Part shown: positions 54,792 through 63,921 of the stretch, one piece after another
How the letters are laid out: each line of letters opens with the position of its first letter
How positions within the stretch are numbered: position 1 is the stretch's first letter
Assembly: GCA_947446595.1 (NCBI GenBank)
Contig: CANFGS010000005.1
Span: 20,419-84,418 of the forward strand
Reading direction: 5' to 3'
Origin: Neisseriaceae bacterium
Lineage (GTDB): Bacteria > Pseudomonadota > Gammaproteobacteria > Burkholderiales > UBA11063
DNA: 64,000 nucleotides
Position numbers and translations under genes: made by a program
Notes under the pieces: model-generated
What the model was told of the DNA's origin: nothing
The model's database searches: none
What the model saw: only the letters and a program-made list of their open reading frames with translations

Positions 54792-57710
54792 ATGAAAACT
54801 ATACCAAGTGATATAAATGAAGTTCAGATTCCTATTGCTGCAATAACTGGTACTAATGGTAAGACTACCACTTCAAGAATGGTAGCTCATATATGGAAAT
54901 TATCAGGTAAGACTGTTGGGTTAACTACTACAGATGGGATTTATATCGATGGTAGTATGACTTTTGAAGGTGATACAACAGGCCCTAGATCAGCAAAAAT
55001 GGTCTTAAATAATCCTTTGGTTGAGGTGGCAGTACTTGAAACTGCAAGAGGCGGCTTACTTAGAAGTGGTATAGGTTATAAATATTGTAATGTTGGTGCT
55101 TGTCTTAATGTAACTGCGGATCATCTTGGTTTAGCTGGCATTAATTCTCTTGAAGATTTGGCAAAAATTAAGCGCATGGTGGTTGAGTCGGCACGAGATA
55201 CTGCTGTACTTAATGCTGATGATATAGAATGTCAAAAAATGCCTCCATTTATAACAGCTAGCAATATTTTGTATGTTACGATGGAACAAGATAATCAATT
55301 AGTTAAAGAACATATAAGATTAGGTGGTGGTGCGGTAGTTTTAGAAAAGCACCTAAATGGAGCTATGATTGTTATACATGATAAAAATCAGGAAAAGCAG
55401 GTATTATATGCAAGTTTAATTCCAGCAACAATCAATGGTCTAGCAATGCACAATGTACAAAATGCAATGTTTGCAGTTGCTATTTGTTATAGCATGGGCA
55501 TGAGTTTGGAAAATATTAAAAATGGACTTTTAACTTTCAAAACTGATTTTTCTCAGGTTCCAGGACGCTTAAATATTTATGATGAATACTCATTTAAGGT
55601 ATTGATGGATTACGCTCACAATCCTGCAGCACTTAAAGTAATTGGTGAATTAGCACAAAAAATGGAAGTTAAAGGTAAGCGCACATTGTTTTTATCTGCT
55701 CCGGGAGATAGACGTGATGAAGATATTATGGAGTTTGGGGTCATAGCCGCTAAATATTTTGATAATTATATTATTAAACAAGATGATGAATTACGCGGAC
55801 GTAATAGTGGTGATGTAGCTAAATTACTAAAACAAAGTTTGATTGATAATGGAATCAAAGACGAGAATATTATAGTTATACTTGATGAGGTTGCAGGTAT
55901 AGACTATGCTCTTCAAAATGCAGTAGATGGTGATTTAGTAGTATTATTAGCTGATAAAATAAAACGTAGCTGGGATCAGGTAATTAATTTCAAGCAAGTA
56001 GCAGCTACTAAGAAACCGGATATTTCTGATACTAGGTTGATGGGGCCAAGTATCTATTTTAATGATACTGGTGCGGTTTTAGATATTATTTTGTTTGGTA
56101 AAGATATAGAATATATTCCAGAGATTATAAAACTCTGGGAAATTGAACTAAAAAGAGTAATGTACGCCTTAAACTTACTAGAATATAAAACTGGTATTCG
56201 CATATATAGTCAAGGTTTTAAATATGCTGTATCATTCCCGCCAGATTTATTGAATTGTGGAATGAGTATTTTATGTCAAGTTTGGGCTTCGGTTTATAAT
56301 AAATATATAAATGGTGAATTTGATCCATTACAGAAAATACTTGATACTATTGAACCTGAAATTAGACAAGAACTCAATTTAAAATATCGTGAAATATGCA
56401 AAGAAGCATCTAAGCGCTCCCTAAACGTTTTTTTGAATAAATCTAATATTTGTATAGGTTCTGGTAAATACGGGTTTAGAGCAAATATAAATAATATTTC
56501 TTTAAAAGATATTCCTTGGGATGATATTAAAGAAGTTCCATCAGTACTAGTAACTGGCACTAATGGCAAAACAACTACTGTTCGAATGACAGCTTATATT
56601 GCAAGTCTTATTGGTAAGACGGTTGGATACTGTTCTACAGATTGGGTAATGATAGGGGATAAGGTTGTAGAAGAGGGTGACTTGTCAGGGCCTGCCGGTA
56701 GTTTGGAAGTTATGACTAATCCTGATGTTGAGATTGCAGTATTAGAGGTTGCTCGTGGTGGCTTGGTTAGGCGTGGAATAATTGCTAATTATGTAAAAGG
56801 ATCAACGGTTGTTAATATATCTGAAGATCATATGGGGCAAGATGGTATCGAAAATTTATCGTCTATGGCTGAGACCAAAAGTTTGGTGTATAAAGCAGTA
56901 GAAAATAGTGGTTATTCTATAATTAACTTAGATGATAAAGAAATAGGAAAGATTGTAGATAAAGTACAGGGTAGAAAAATTTTTATTACCAAGCGCACAT
57001 TGTCAGAAATAAGTCCATATATAAAAGATACAGAGCATATATGCTTTATTAAGGATAATGCTTTTTATTGGAAAACTCTTGAACATGAATTTATGATTGC
57101 AACTTTTGCTGATACTCCAATTACGGTTAATGGTAAGGCATTACATAATATTGAAAATGCGATGAATGCAATTTGTTTATCATATGTATTGGGTTTTACT
57201 TGGGAAGAAATTGCTAAAGGCTTAAAAACCTATGAGAATACAGCACAAAATAATCGGGGACGGACTAATGTTTTTAGATATAGCGGTGGCACTATAATTC
57301 TTGATTTTGCACATAATCCATCTGCAATTGGTGCGATTTTGGATATGGGGCGCACGTATTTAGGTGATAATTCAAAATTATATATGTTACTTGGAAATAC
57401 GGGTGATCGTGTTGAACTAACAGATGGTATTTGTCAAAAAGCAATCGATTATAATGTTGATGTAGTACTAATAAAAGAGCTACCACAGTATTTGCGTGGT
57501 GCAAAGCTTGGCGAATTAACTCAAAAGATAGAAACTACATTACTAAAAAAGGGTATGAAAAAAGACCAATTAATTATGATTGGCTCTGAGGAAGAAGCTC
57601 TAGCATATACATTTAAGGCTCTTAAGCTAGGAGATGTATGTGTATTTTTATGTCATTCAAGTACAGCTAAGATTCTTGAAGAGTTAAACAACCGTACAGA
57701 ATTAATTTAA
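54792..57710 (+). CDS. Tandem Mur-ligase protein related to cyanophycin synthetase, no ATP-grasp core
   Basis: 972 residues; the track's TTG start is replaced by ATG 54792 (GGAG nine bases before). Domain 1 (about 10-430) is a Mur ligase with TGTNGKTTTSRM and VLETARGGLLRSG. The middle (about 430-590) reads like the N-domain and lead-in of cyanophycin synthetase (LMGPSIYF, REICKEASKRSLNVFLN, SGKYGFRANI), but jumps to domain 2 (590-972) without the ATP-grasp core; domain 2 has TGTNGKTTTVRM, VLEVARGGLVRRG and LDFAHNPSAIG. The cluster with cyanophycinase and isoaspartyl peptidase supports cyanophycin-type metabolism. It may be a partner or relative of CphA rather than a complete synthetase. Confidence 0.8.
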   Translation: MKTIPSDINEVQIPIAAITGTNGKTTTSRMVAHIWKLSGKTVGLTTTDGIYIDGSMTFEGDTTGPRSAKMVLNNPLVEVAVLETARGGLLRSGIGYKYCNVGACLNVTADHLGLAGINSLEDLAKIKRMVVESARDTAVLNADDIECQKMPPFITASNILYVTMEQDNQLVKEHIRLGGGAVVLEKHLNGAMIVIHDKNQEKQVLYASLIPATINGLAMHNVQNAMFAVAICYSMGMSLENIKNGLLTFKTDFSQVPGRLNIYDEYSFKVLMDYAHNPAALKVIGELAQKMEVKGKRTLFLSAPGDRRDEDIMEFGVIAAKYFDNYIIKQDDELRGRNSGDVAKLLKQSLIDNGIKDENIIVILDEVAGIDYALQNAVDGDLVVLLADKIKRSWDQVINFKQVAATKKPDISDTRLMGPSIYFNDTGAVLDIILFGKDIEYIPEIIKLWEIELKRVMYALNLLEYKTGIRIYSQGFKYAVSFPPDLLNCGMSILCQVWASVYNKYINGEFDPLQKILDTIEPEIRQELNLKYREICKEASKRSLNVFLNKSNICIGSGKYGFRANINNISLKDIPWDDIKEVPSVLVTGTNGKTTTVRMTAYIASLIGKTVGYCSTDWVMIGDKVVEEGDLSGPAGSLEVMTNPDVEIAVLEVARGGLVRRGIIANYVKGSTVVNISEDHMGQDGIENLSSMAETKSLVYKAVENSGYSIINLDDKEIGKIVDKVQGRKIFITKRTLSEISPYIKDTEHICFIKDNAFYWKTLEHEFMIATFADTPITVNGKALHNIENAMNAICLSYVLGFTWEEIAKGLKTYENTAQNNRGRTNVFRYSGGTIILDFAHNPSAIGAILDMGRTYLGDNSKLYMLLGNTGDRVELTDGICQKAIDYNVDVVLIKELPQYLRGAKLGELTQKIETTLLKKGMKKDQLIMIGSEEEALAYTFKALKLGDVCVFLCHSSTAKILEELNNRTELI

Positions 57711-57731
57711 TACAATTGAAACGAGGTAAAT

Positions 57732-58550
57732 ATGACAGTAGATACAAAAACGAAAAGAGGATATATAATCCCAATTGGGGGACGCGAAAGTAAATTAGCA
57801 AATCCTAAGGTTTTAGAAAAATTTGTTCAGCTATCAGGTGGGAAGAATGCTCATATAGTAATTATTCCAACGGCATCGGAGTTATCCGATACCGGAGAGA
57901 ATTATGTAAATTTATTTAAGACTCTTGGTGTGAAATCAGCTTATAGTTTAGAAATTCAAAAACGAGCTGATACTTCAAAAGCTGATTATTTAGAGAAGAT
58001 TCAAGAAGCAACAGGTATTTTTATGACCGGTGGCAATCAGTTATTATTATCAACTACTTTAGGTGGAACACCGGTTGCACAATTAATTAGACGTAAGAAT
58101 CAAGCTGGTACTCACGTTGCTGGTACTTCTGCTGGTGCAGCATTTATCCCAGAACATATGATAGCTGGTGGGCAACCAGGCTTGATGCCACGAGGAAGTA
58201 TGGTAGTATTAGCCCCAGGTTTGGGCTTAACTAATAAAATTTTGGTTGATCAGCATTTCTCACAAAGAGATCGCTTGGGGCGGTTACTAACGGCTTTATC
58301 GTACAATCCTTTTATAACTGGTATAGGTATTGATGAAGATACTGGAGCATTTTTGGGGCCAGATAATATAATTGAGGTAGTTGGTAGTGGGATGTTAACA
58401 ATTGTAGATATGTCACACCTTGATTATTCTTCAGTTCATAAGGCATCAACGGATGAACCAATTAGTTTGGTTGGTATACGGATGCATACTTTGGTATCAG
58501 GGGCGCGTTATGATGCACTAAACCATATTGCATACCCACATCAAGATTAG
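57732..58550 (+). CDS. cphB: Cyanophycinase
   Basis: Serine exopeptidase (peptidase S51) that cuts cyanophycin into beta-Asp-Arg dipeptides. 272 residues. The nucleophile lies in AGTSAGAAF and the oxyanion/active-site loops in TGGNQLLL. A conserved tail GIDEDTGAFL is also seen. No signal peptide, so it acts in the cytoplasm on stored polymer. 22 bases after the Mur-ligase gene. Confidence 0.92.
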   Translation: MTVDTKTKRGYIIPIGGRESKLANPKVLEKFVQLSGGKNAHIVIIPTASELSDTGENYVNLFKTLGVKSAYSLEIQKRADTSKADYLEKIQEATGIFMTGGNQLLLSTTLGGTPVAQLIRRKNQAGTHVAGTSAGAAFIPEHMIAGGQPGLMPRGSMVVLAPGLGLTNKILVDQHFSQRDRLGRLLTALSYNPFITGIGIDEDTGAFLGPDNIIEVVGSGMLTIVDMSHLDYSSVHKASTDEPISLVGIRMHTLVSGARYDALNHIAYPHQD

Positions 58551-58576
58551 TAGTTAATTAGTTTAGGAGTATAAAT

Positions 58577-59440
58577 ATGACCAAAGCACGTATAATAATT
58601 CATGGTGGTTGTGGGGCCCACGAAGATGCAAATACTACTTTTGCTACTTATCATGAACACTTATTACCAATTATTCAAAAATCTCATGAAAATTTACTAA
58701 AATGTGATGATGCTATAGAAGCGGCACTATTCGCAGCAAATTTATTAGAAGATAACCCTATATTTAATGCAGGTACTGGTTCTAGGTTACAGCAAGATGG
58801 ACAAGTAAGGATGTCAGCTTCAATTATTGATAGCTTAAATAATAAATTTGCTGGAGTGGTAAATATCCAAGATGTGCAGTATCCATCAAGAGTTGCTCAT
58901 CGGTTGATGTCAGAACAGCATAGTATTATGGGTGGTGAAATGGCTACCAAATTCGCTCGAGAAAAATTAAACATTCCATACCATAATCCTATCACGCCTA
59001 AACGCTATAAAGAATATTTGGAATTTAAAAAAGGCTTGACAGGTACTATTGGTGTAATCGCATTAGATGGTAAGGGTGTTATTTGTGCAGTTACTTCAAC
59101 TGGTGGTGTTGGGTTTGAAGTTCCGGGACGTGTGGGTGATAGTGCTACAGTTGCGGGTAATTATGCAACTAGTAGTATGGGGATAGCATGTACTGGTATA
59201 GGTGAACAGATTATTAATCTGGCAGTTGCTGCTAAAACTAATACGCGAGTGGAAGATGACATGGATCTAAATGTTGCGGTTAATAAGGCTATTGCTGAGA
59301 GTAATGAAAGAGGTTACTATGTAGGGTTAATTGCTTTAGATAAATTTGGTAATGTAGCAACTGGTTCAACCTTACAAGCACAGACATTATACGCTTATCA
59401 TGATGGAGATAAATACACAACTTTCTATGATCAAATGTAA
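58577..59440 (+). CDS. iaaA: Isoaspartyl peptidase / plant-type L-asparaginase
   Basis: Ntn-hydrolase that self-cleaves and hydrolyses isoaspartyl dipeptides, fitting the last step of cyanophycin breakdown. 287 residues. The cleavage site is G-T in KGLTGTIGVIALD, with STGGVGFEVPGRVGDS and GIACTGIGEQI completing the site. The N-terminal INPIHGG-type start reads IIIHGGCGAHED. AGGAG upstream; 26 bases after cphB, one operon likely. Confidence 0.92.
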   Translation: MTKARIIIHGGCGAHEDANTTFATYHEHLLPIIQKSHENLLKCDDAIEAALFAANLLEDNPIFNAGTGSRLQQDGQVRMSASIIDSLNNKFAGVVNIQDVQYPSRVAHRLMSEQHSIMGGEMATKFAREKLNIPYHNPITPKRYKEYLEFKKGLTGTIGVIALDGKGVICAVTSTGGVGFEVPGRVGDSATVAGNYATSSMGIACTGIGEQIINLAVAAKTNTRVEDDMDLNVAVNKAIAESNERGYYVGLIALDKFGNVATGSTLQAQTLYAYHDGDKYTTFYDQM

Positions 59441-59576
59441 TTCCCAGCACCATATATTGATGATCGCTTATAAATTCATGGGGTAGATTTTATACATAAA
59501 TTTTACCTTTAATCTTTAGTTGCTCTTGTAAGGGTATAAAGAGTAATATGTATAATAGTCTTAAAGAAAGAAAACC

Positions 59577-60038
59577 ATGAATTTATATGAAAATAAATAT
59601 TGGATAGTTGTTGCCAATGCTAGTAAATTTAAAGTGTTTGCTTGTGATAATAATTTACACAAACCCAATTTAATCTTTATTCGAGAATTAACTCACGAAG
59701 CAAGTCGCCTAAAAGTTCATGATCTAGAAGATCATAGTCCAGGGAGGTATAAAACTTATGCATTTGGTGAAGGTTCTACATATCAGCCAAAAACTGATCC
59801 TAGAGAAGTAACAAAGTATGATTTTGCTAAAGAAATTGCTTTACTATTAAAACATGCCAAAGATACCAATAAATATGAGAATTTAATAATAATTGCTCAT
59901 GATCATTTTTATGGAATTCTAAAGCTACATTTTGATCATACGGTGCAAGAGTCTATCTATATGACAATTCCAAAGGATTATTCATTTTTTTCTACAGAAG
60001 AATTAGAAAAAGCTATTTTAAACGAAGTCCTGAAGTAG
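59577..60038 (+). CDS. Host-attachment family protein
   Basis: 153 residues of the family named 'host attachment protein' (Agrobacterium AtsE-like; Host_attach). Features: WIVVANASKFKVFA start, ELTHEASRLKVHDLEDHSPGR, and VIIAHDHFYGILK. Cytosolic, no signal. The name is historical; biochemical role is not known. Its stop lies next to a repeat copy. Confidence 0.85.
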   Translation: MNLYENKYWIVVANASKFKVFACDNNLHKPNLIFIRELTHEASRLKVHDLEDHSPGRYKTYAFGEGSTYQPKTDPREVTKYDFAKEIALLLKHAKDTNKYENLIIIAHDHFYGILKLHFDHTVQESIYMTIPKDYSFFSTEELEKAILNEVLK

Positions 60039-60040
60039 CG

Positions 60041-60130
60041 CAAGAGCATGGATTCCAGCCTGCTGTTTTGTATATGCCCCGTGTCATCCCAGACTCAAAC
60101 TTGATGCCGTTCATATAGAGTCTGGGATCC
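60041..60130. repeat. MITE/REP-like palindromic repeat, copy H
   Basis: GCAAGAGCATGGATTCCAGCCTG ... GTCATCCCAGACTCAAACTTG, then GTTCATATAGAGTCTGGGATCCATGACC. CCCAGACTC/GAGTCTGGG form a 9-bp stem. It lies in the convergent gap between the host-attachment and methyltransferase genes. Confidence 0.87.
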
Positions 60131-60135
60131 ATGAC

Positions 60136-60837
60136 CTAAACTCCAAATACGAAGACAACCTCTTGCTTATTAATATCAGGCAATTTAGATAAATCCTTCC
60201 ACTTCTTGATAGTATGGCTGATTACTTTTTGTTCGCTATTCATTAGGTTTATCGCTAAACTCAAAATGAAGTTATTGGGTAATCCATGTACTATGATTTC
60301 TAGTAATTGTTGGTTTCTAAAGGGAGCTTCGATAATTATCTGGCTTTGAGAGATTTTATTAACCTGAGATACTAGGTAATCAAGTTTTTGTTTGCGTTCA
60401 AGCTTATCTATTGGTAAATAGCCATTAAAGGCGAATGATTGGCCATTTACACCACTACTCATTAGAGCTAATAATAACGAGCTAGGTCCAATTAATGGGA
60501 CTACCTCGATATTATTTTCATGAGCGAGTCGAACTATCTGATTCCCAGGGTCTGCAACTGCTGGTAGGCCGCAATCGGATAAAATTCCAACATCATTACC
60601 GTTTAGTAACGGATTAATTAATTCTACTAATTCTTGCTGATGCTTATTTAATTCCATAATGGTTAGACTTTGTAATGAATTACTTAGATTTAATTGTTTT
60701 AGGTGTTGGCGTCCGATTTTGGCGGTTTCGACAATAAATATATTTAGATGGTTAATTAGAGTTAATTGTTCATTAGTTAGCACGTGTCCATTAATTGGAT
60801 TAGCTAGTGTTGTTGGAATAAGAAATAGTTTTGCCAT
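60136..60837 (-). CDS. RsmI-like SAM-dependent methyltransferase
   Basis: 233 residues of the tetrapyrrole-methylase fold. GILSDCGLPAVADPGNQIV corresponds to the SDAGTP-xxxDPG signature of RsmI (16S rRNA C1402 2'-O-methyltransferase), with VVPLIGPSSLLLALMSSGV after it. The middle EAPFRNQQLLEII is a shortened form of the EAPHR motif. It differs from RsmI by its short C-terminus, so it is a paralog; target unknown. Confidence 0.83.
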   Translation of the reverse strand: MAKLFLIPTTLANPINGHVLTNEQLTLINHLNIFIVETAKIGRQHLKQLNLSNSLQSLTIMELNKHQQELVELINPLLNGNDVGILSDCGLPAVADPGNQIVRLAHENNIEVVPLIGPSSLLLALMSSGVNGQSFAFNGYLPIDKLERKQKLDYLVSQVNKISQSQIIIEAPFRNQQLLEIIVHGLPNNFILSLAINLMNSEQKVISHTIKKWKDLSKLPDINKQEVVFVFGV

Positions 60838-60861
60838 TATGATTTCCGAAATTTAGGTCTG

Positions 60862-61509
60862 TTAATAATAAATTTGAGATTGGTATTTGCCTAAGATGCT
60901 ATTATCATTTTCATCATATATAACTTCTACATATTTTTGATCAATTATTTTAGTATGATTCTTAAGAATTTTTGATATAGCAAAAGGGTAGATAGTATGT
61001 TCAATTTCAAGAATACGTTGTGACAAAATATCAGGAGTATCATTGGGTAAAATTTTGACTACCCCTTGAGCTATTATAGGGCCATGATCTAGTTGTTCTG
61101 TGACAAAGTGAACTGTAGCTCCACTTACTTTTACTTTTTCTGATATTGCTTGTTCCTGAGCATTTATTCCTACAAATGATGGTAATAAAGATGGGTGAAT
61201 ATTTATTAAGCGATTCAGATAGTGTTTTACAAAGTAGGGGCTTAAAATACGCATAAATCCTGCTAAAACAACAAGTTTTGGATTGTGTTTGTCTATTATT
61301 TTAGCAAGAGCTTGGTCAAATTCGGTTCGGTCGTTATAGAGTTTATGATCGATAACTTCAGTTGGGATATTATATTCTTTGGCAATGTTGAGTCCAAGAG
61401 CAGCAGCTTTATTACTAATAACGCATTTTATTTGGGAAGCTAGCCCATTTTTACAAATAGCAGCTAAATTGCTCCCACGCCCCGAAATAAGAACTACAAT
61501 ACCGTCCAT
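60862..61509 (-). CDS. purN: Phosphoribosylglycinamide formyltransferase
   Basis: Third step of purine synthesis, N10-formyl-THF dependent. 215 residues. LISGRGSNLAAI binds the phosphate; LINIHPSLLPSF and VTEQLDHGPIIAQ contain the catalytic Asn, His and Asp. Divergent from purH with the partial repeat I between. Followed by the methyltransferase after 24 bases. Confidence 0.95.
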   Translation of the reverse strand: MDGIVVLISGRGSNLAAICKNGLASQIKCVISNKAAALGLNIAKEYNIPTEVIDHKLYNDRTEFDQALAKIIDKHNPKLVVLAGFMRILSPYFVKHYLNRLINIHPSLLPSFVGINAQEQAISEKVKVSGATVHFVTEQLDHGPIIAQGVVKILPNDTPDILSQRILEIEHTIYPFAISKILKNHTKIIDQKYVEVIYDENDNSILGKYQSQIYY

Positions 61510-61612
61510 TTTAATTACCTATTTAATAAACTACAGGTGCAATATTACCATGAAATGGTAGATGTAAATATGCGATAATAATGCCTTGTGTATAGACTTT
61601 GTTATAAATAAG

Positions 61613-61654
61613 TCGTCATCGCAGCGAAGGCTGGGATCCATGCACTTGCTCTAA
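61613..61654. repeat. MITE/REP-like repeat, copy I (partial)
   Basis: GTCATCGCAGCGAAGGCTGGGATCCATGCACTTGCTCTAA, one end only, between purN and purH. Confidence 0.8.
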
Positions 61655-61670
61655 TTTTTTAAGGAACATA

Positions 61671-63224
61671 ATGAACAATATTAAACGTGCATTAATTAGC
61701 GTATCAGACAAAAATGGATTATTAGAATTCGCAAGTGGCTTACATAAACTAAATATCGAAATATTATCGACTGGTGGTACCTACAAATTCCTAATTCAAA
61801 ATAATATTCCTGCAATAGAGGTAGCTTCAATCACTGAGTTTCCAGAAATTTTAGATGGTAGGGTTAAAACTCTACATCCTAAAATCCATGGTGGAATATT
61901 AGCTAGACGCGATGATAAAAATCATCTGGAACAATTAAAAACGCATAATATAACTCCAATTGATTTAGTATGCGTAAATTTATATCCATTTGAAGCAACA
62001 ATTGATAAAGATAATTGTACTTTTGAAGATGCAATTGAAAATATTGATATTGGTGGCCCTGCAATGATAAGGGCTAGTAGTAAAAATCACCGTGATGTAA
62101 TTATTATTACAAACCCAAGTGATTATGCTGAAATTCTTAATCAAATAAATATCAATGGCAATGTTGATAGTATTACTAGGCTTAAATTATCTGGGAAGGC
62201 ATTTAGCCATACCGCGTACTATGATAGTTTAATTAGTAATTACCTAGCACGTCAAGTTTCTGAAGAAGTTACTTATCCAGAAGAATTAACTATTCCCGCC
62301 AAGTTAGTTCAAACCTTACGTTATGGTGAAAACTCGCACCAAACAGCGGCTTTTTATAAAGATAGTGGCAAGATTGATGGGTTACTATCCAGTTTTACTC
62401 AATTACAAGGTAAGGAGTTATCTTATAATAACTTAGCTGATTCGGACACTGCATGGGAATGTGTGAAGCAGTTTAGCTTACCTACTTGTGTAATAGTAAA
62501 ACATGCAAATCCTTGTGGAGTTGCTTTGGGTAAGGATGCACTATCTTCATATACTAGGGCTTTTTCTTGTGATCCAACTAGTAGCTTTGGTGGGATTATT
62601 GCATTTAACGTAACTGTAGATTTGGATGTGGCAAATGCTATTAGTAAGCAGTTTGTTGAAGTATTAATAGCACCAAGCTATACAGCTGAAGCTTTGGAAG
62701 TATTTAATAAAAAAGCTAATGTGCGAGTACTTCAGATTAAACTTGATAATAATACCAATAGATTAGACTATAAGAGAATTGGTGGAGGATTGTTGGTGCA
62801 AACTCCAGAGCATAAATCTCTTGATATTAATGATCTAAAAGTAGTAACTAAGAAGATTCCAAATAAAGAAATGTTATTAGATCTACAATTTGCGTGGAGT
62901 GTTGCGAGATTTGTAAAATCAAATGCTATTGTTTTAGTAAAAAATGGTCAGACGATAGGCATTGGGGCGGGGCAAATGTCAAGGATTGATTCTAGTAAAA
63001 TCGCTATGAATAAAGCCAAAGAATTTGGTTTTGAAGTTAGTGGTAGTGTTGGTTCTTCAGATGCGTTTTTCCCTTTTAGAGATAATTTAGATATACTTGC
63101 AACAGGAGGTGTTGTAGCTCTTGTGCAACCTGGTGGTTCAATTAAAGACAATGAAATATTTGCTGCGGCTGATGAACTAGGAATGTCTATGGCATTAACA
63201 GGTTACCGCACCTTTAGACACTAA
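61671..63224 (+). CDS. purH: IMP cyclohydrolase / AICAR formyltransferase
   Basis: Last two steps of IMP synthesis. 517 residues. MGS-like IMP cyclohydrolase domain (ALISVSDKNGLLEFASGL, STGGTYKFL), then AICAR formyltransferase with VIVKHANPCGVALG and RYGENSHQTAAF. AAGGAA before the ATG. Confidence 0.97.
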   Translation: MNNIKRALISVSDKNGLLEFASGLHKLNIEILSTGGTYKFLIQNNIPAIEVASITEFPEILDGRVKTLHPKIHGGILARRDDKNHLEQLKTHNITPIDLVCVNLYPFEATIDKDNCTFEDAIENIDIGGPAMIRASSKNHRDVIIITNPSDYAEILNQININGNVDSITRLKLSGKAFSHTAYYDSLISNYLARQVSEEVTYPEELTIPAKLVQTLRYGENSHQTAAFYKDSGKIDGLLSSFTQLQGKELSYNNLADSDTAWECVKQFSLPTCVIVKHANPCGVALGKDALSSYTRAFSCDPTSSFGGIIAFNVTVDLDVANAISKQFVEVLIAPSYTAEALEVFNKKANVRVLQIKLDNNTNRLDYKRIGGGLLVQTPEHKSLDINDLKVVTKKIPNKEMLLDLQFAWSVARFVKSNAIVLVKNGQTIGIGAGQMSRIDSSKIAMNKAKEFGFEVSGSVGSSDAFFPFRDNLDILATGGVVALVQPGGSIKDNEIFAAADELGMSMALTGYRTFRH

Positions 63225-63769
63225 ACAAAATCACTTTACAAATTACGGGATTAGCTCTAGTCATAATGACAAGAGTTTTAGGAATGAAGTAGATGTATCG
63301 GTAGCTCCAGTAGCATCTTCAGCAAATGTGGTGGCAGGTTTCCCAAGTATAATAGATGTCTCAAAGAATAAAACAGGTGAGATCTTTATCTACAATGCAG
63401 GCTCCAAGATAGCAGTGTTACAAGGCATTACTTCCAATGATGCAAAATTAGCAATATCACCAACACAAGGTGGTGATTCATGTGTTGCTGGGATGTCATT
63501 ATCTGCTGGGGCAAGTTGTGCTGTTAAATTTAGTATTAGTGATAAAGGTAATGCTTTCTCTAATATTACGATTAAATATAATGAAGTTGGTAGTACTACA
63601 GAGCAAGAGCGTGTAGTTACACAAAACTATAATGCCTAGTGTAATAACTATTGGTAAGCAGGTATTCGATGGTTGCAATCTACTTGAGAGTGTAAAATTT
63701 TCAACTGTAGAATTATGTGAAAATACATTTCCTGATAATAAAAGTATCTGTAAATCACCTCTTAATTAG
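63225..63769 (+). pseudogene. Remnant of a surface protein: choice-of-anchor and LRR_5 fragments
   Basis: An open frame begins before the purH stop, without a start codon or Shine-Dalgarno, and reads KQNHFTNYGISSSHND ... GEIFIYNAGSKIAVLQGI ... CVAGMSLSAGASCAVKF, a choice-of-anchor/Ig-like pattern, to a stop at 63639. Shifted by one frame, 63632-63769 reads MPSVITIGKQVFDGCNLLESVKF, a BspA-type leucine-rich repeat unit. Joined by a frameshift near 63630 they would form one protein. The 5' end is missing, so this is a decayed or translocated piece. Confidence 0.65.
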
Positions 63770-63921
63770 TAACTGATGCCACCCACTTAAGTGTAATAAA
63801 TCTAAAACTTTTAAAAGCTCAGTTTCTTTTGATGCTTGAACCACGAATAATCTTGTAAAAGCTAGAATAGATACTGGAAAATCTTGATAAAATAACTATT
63901 AATTATTTTAGGAGATTTTTT

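Noticed and set aside
59441-59576. Possible tRNA or small RNA gene before the host-attachment gene
   Set aside because: No cloverleaf, no GTTCRA box and no terminator; only a TATAAT-like box.
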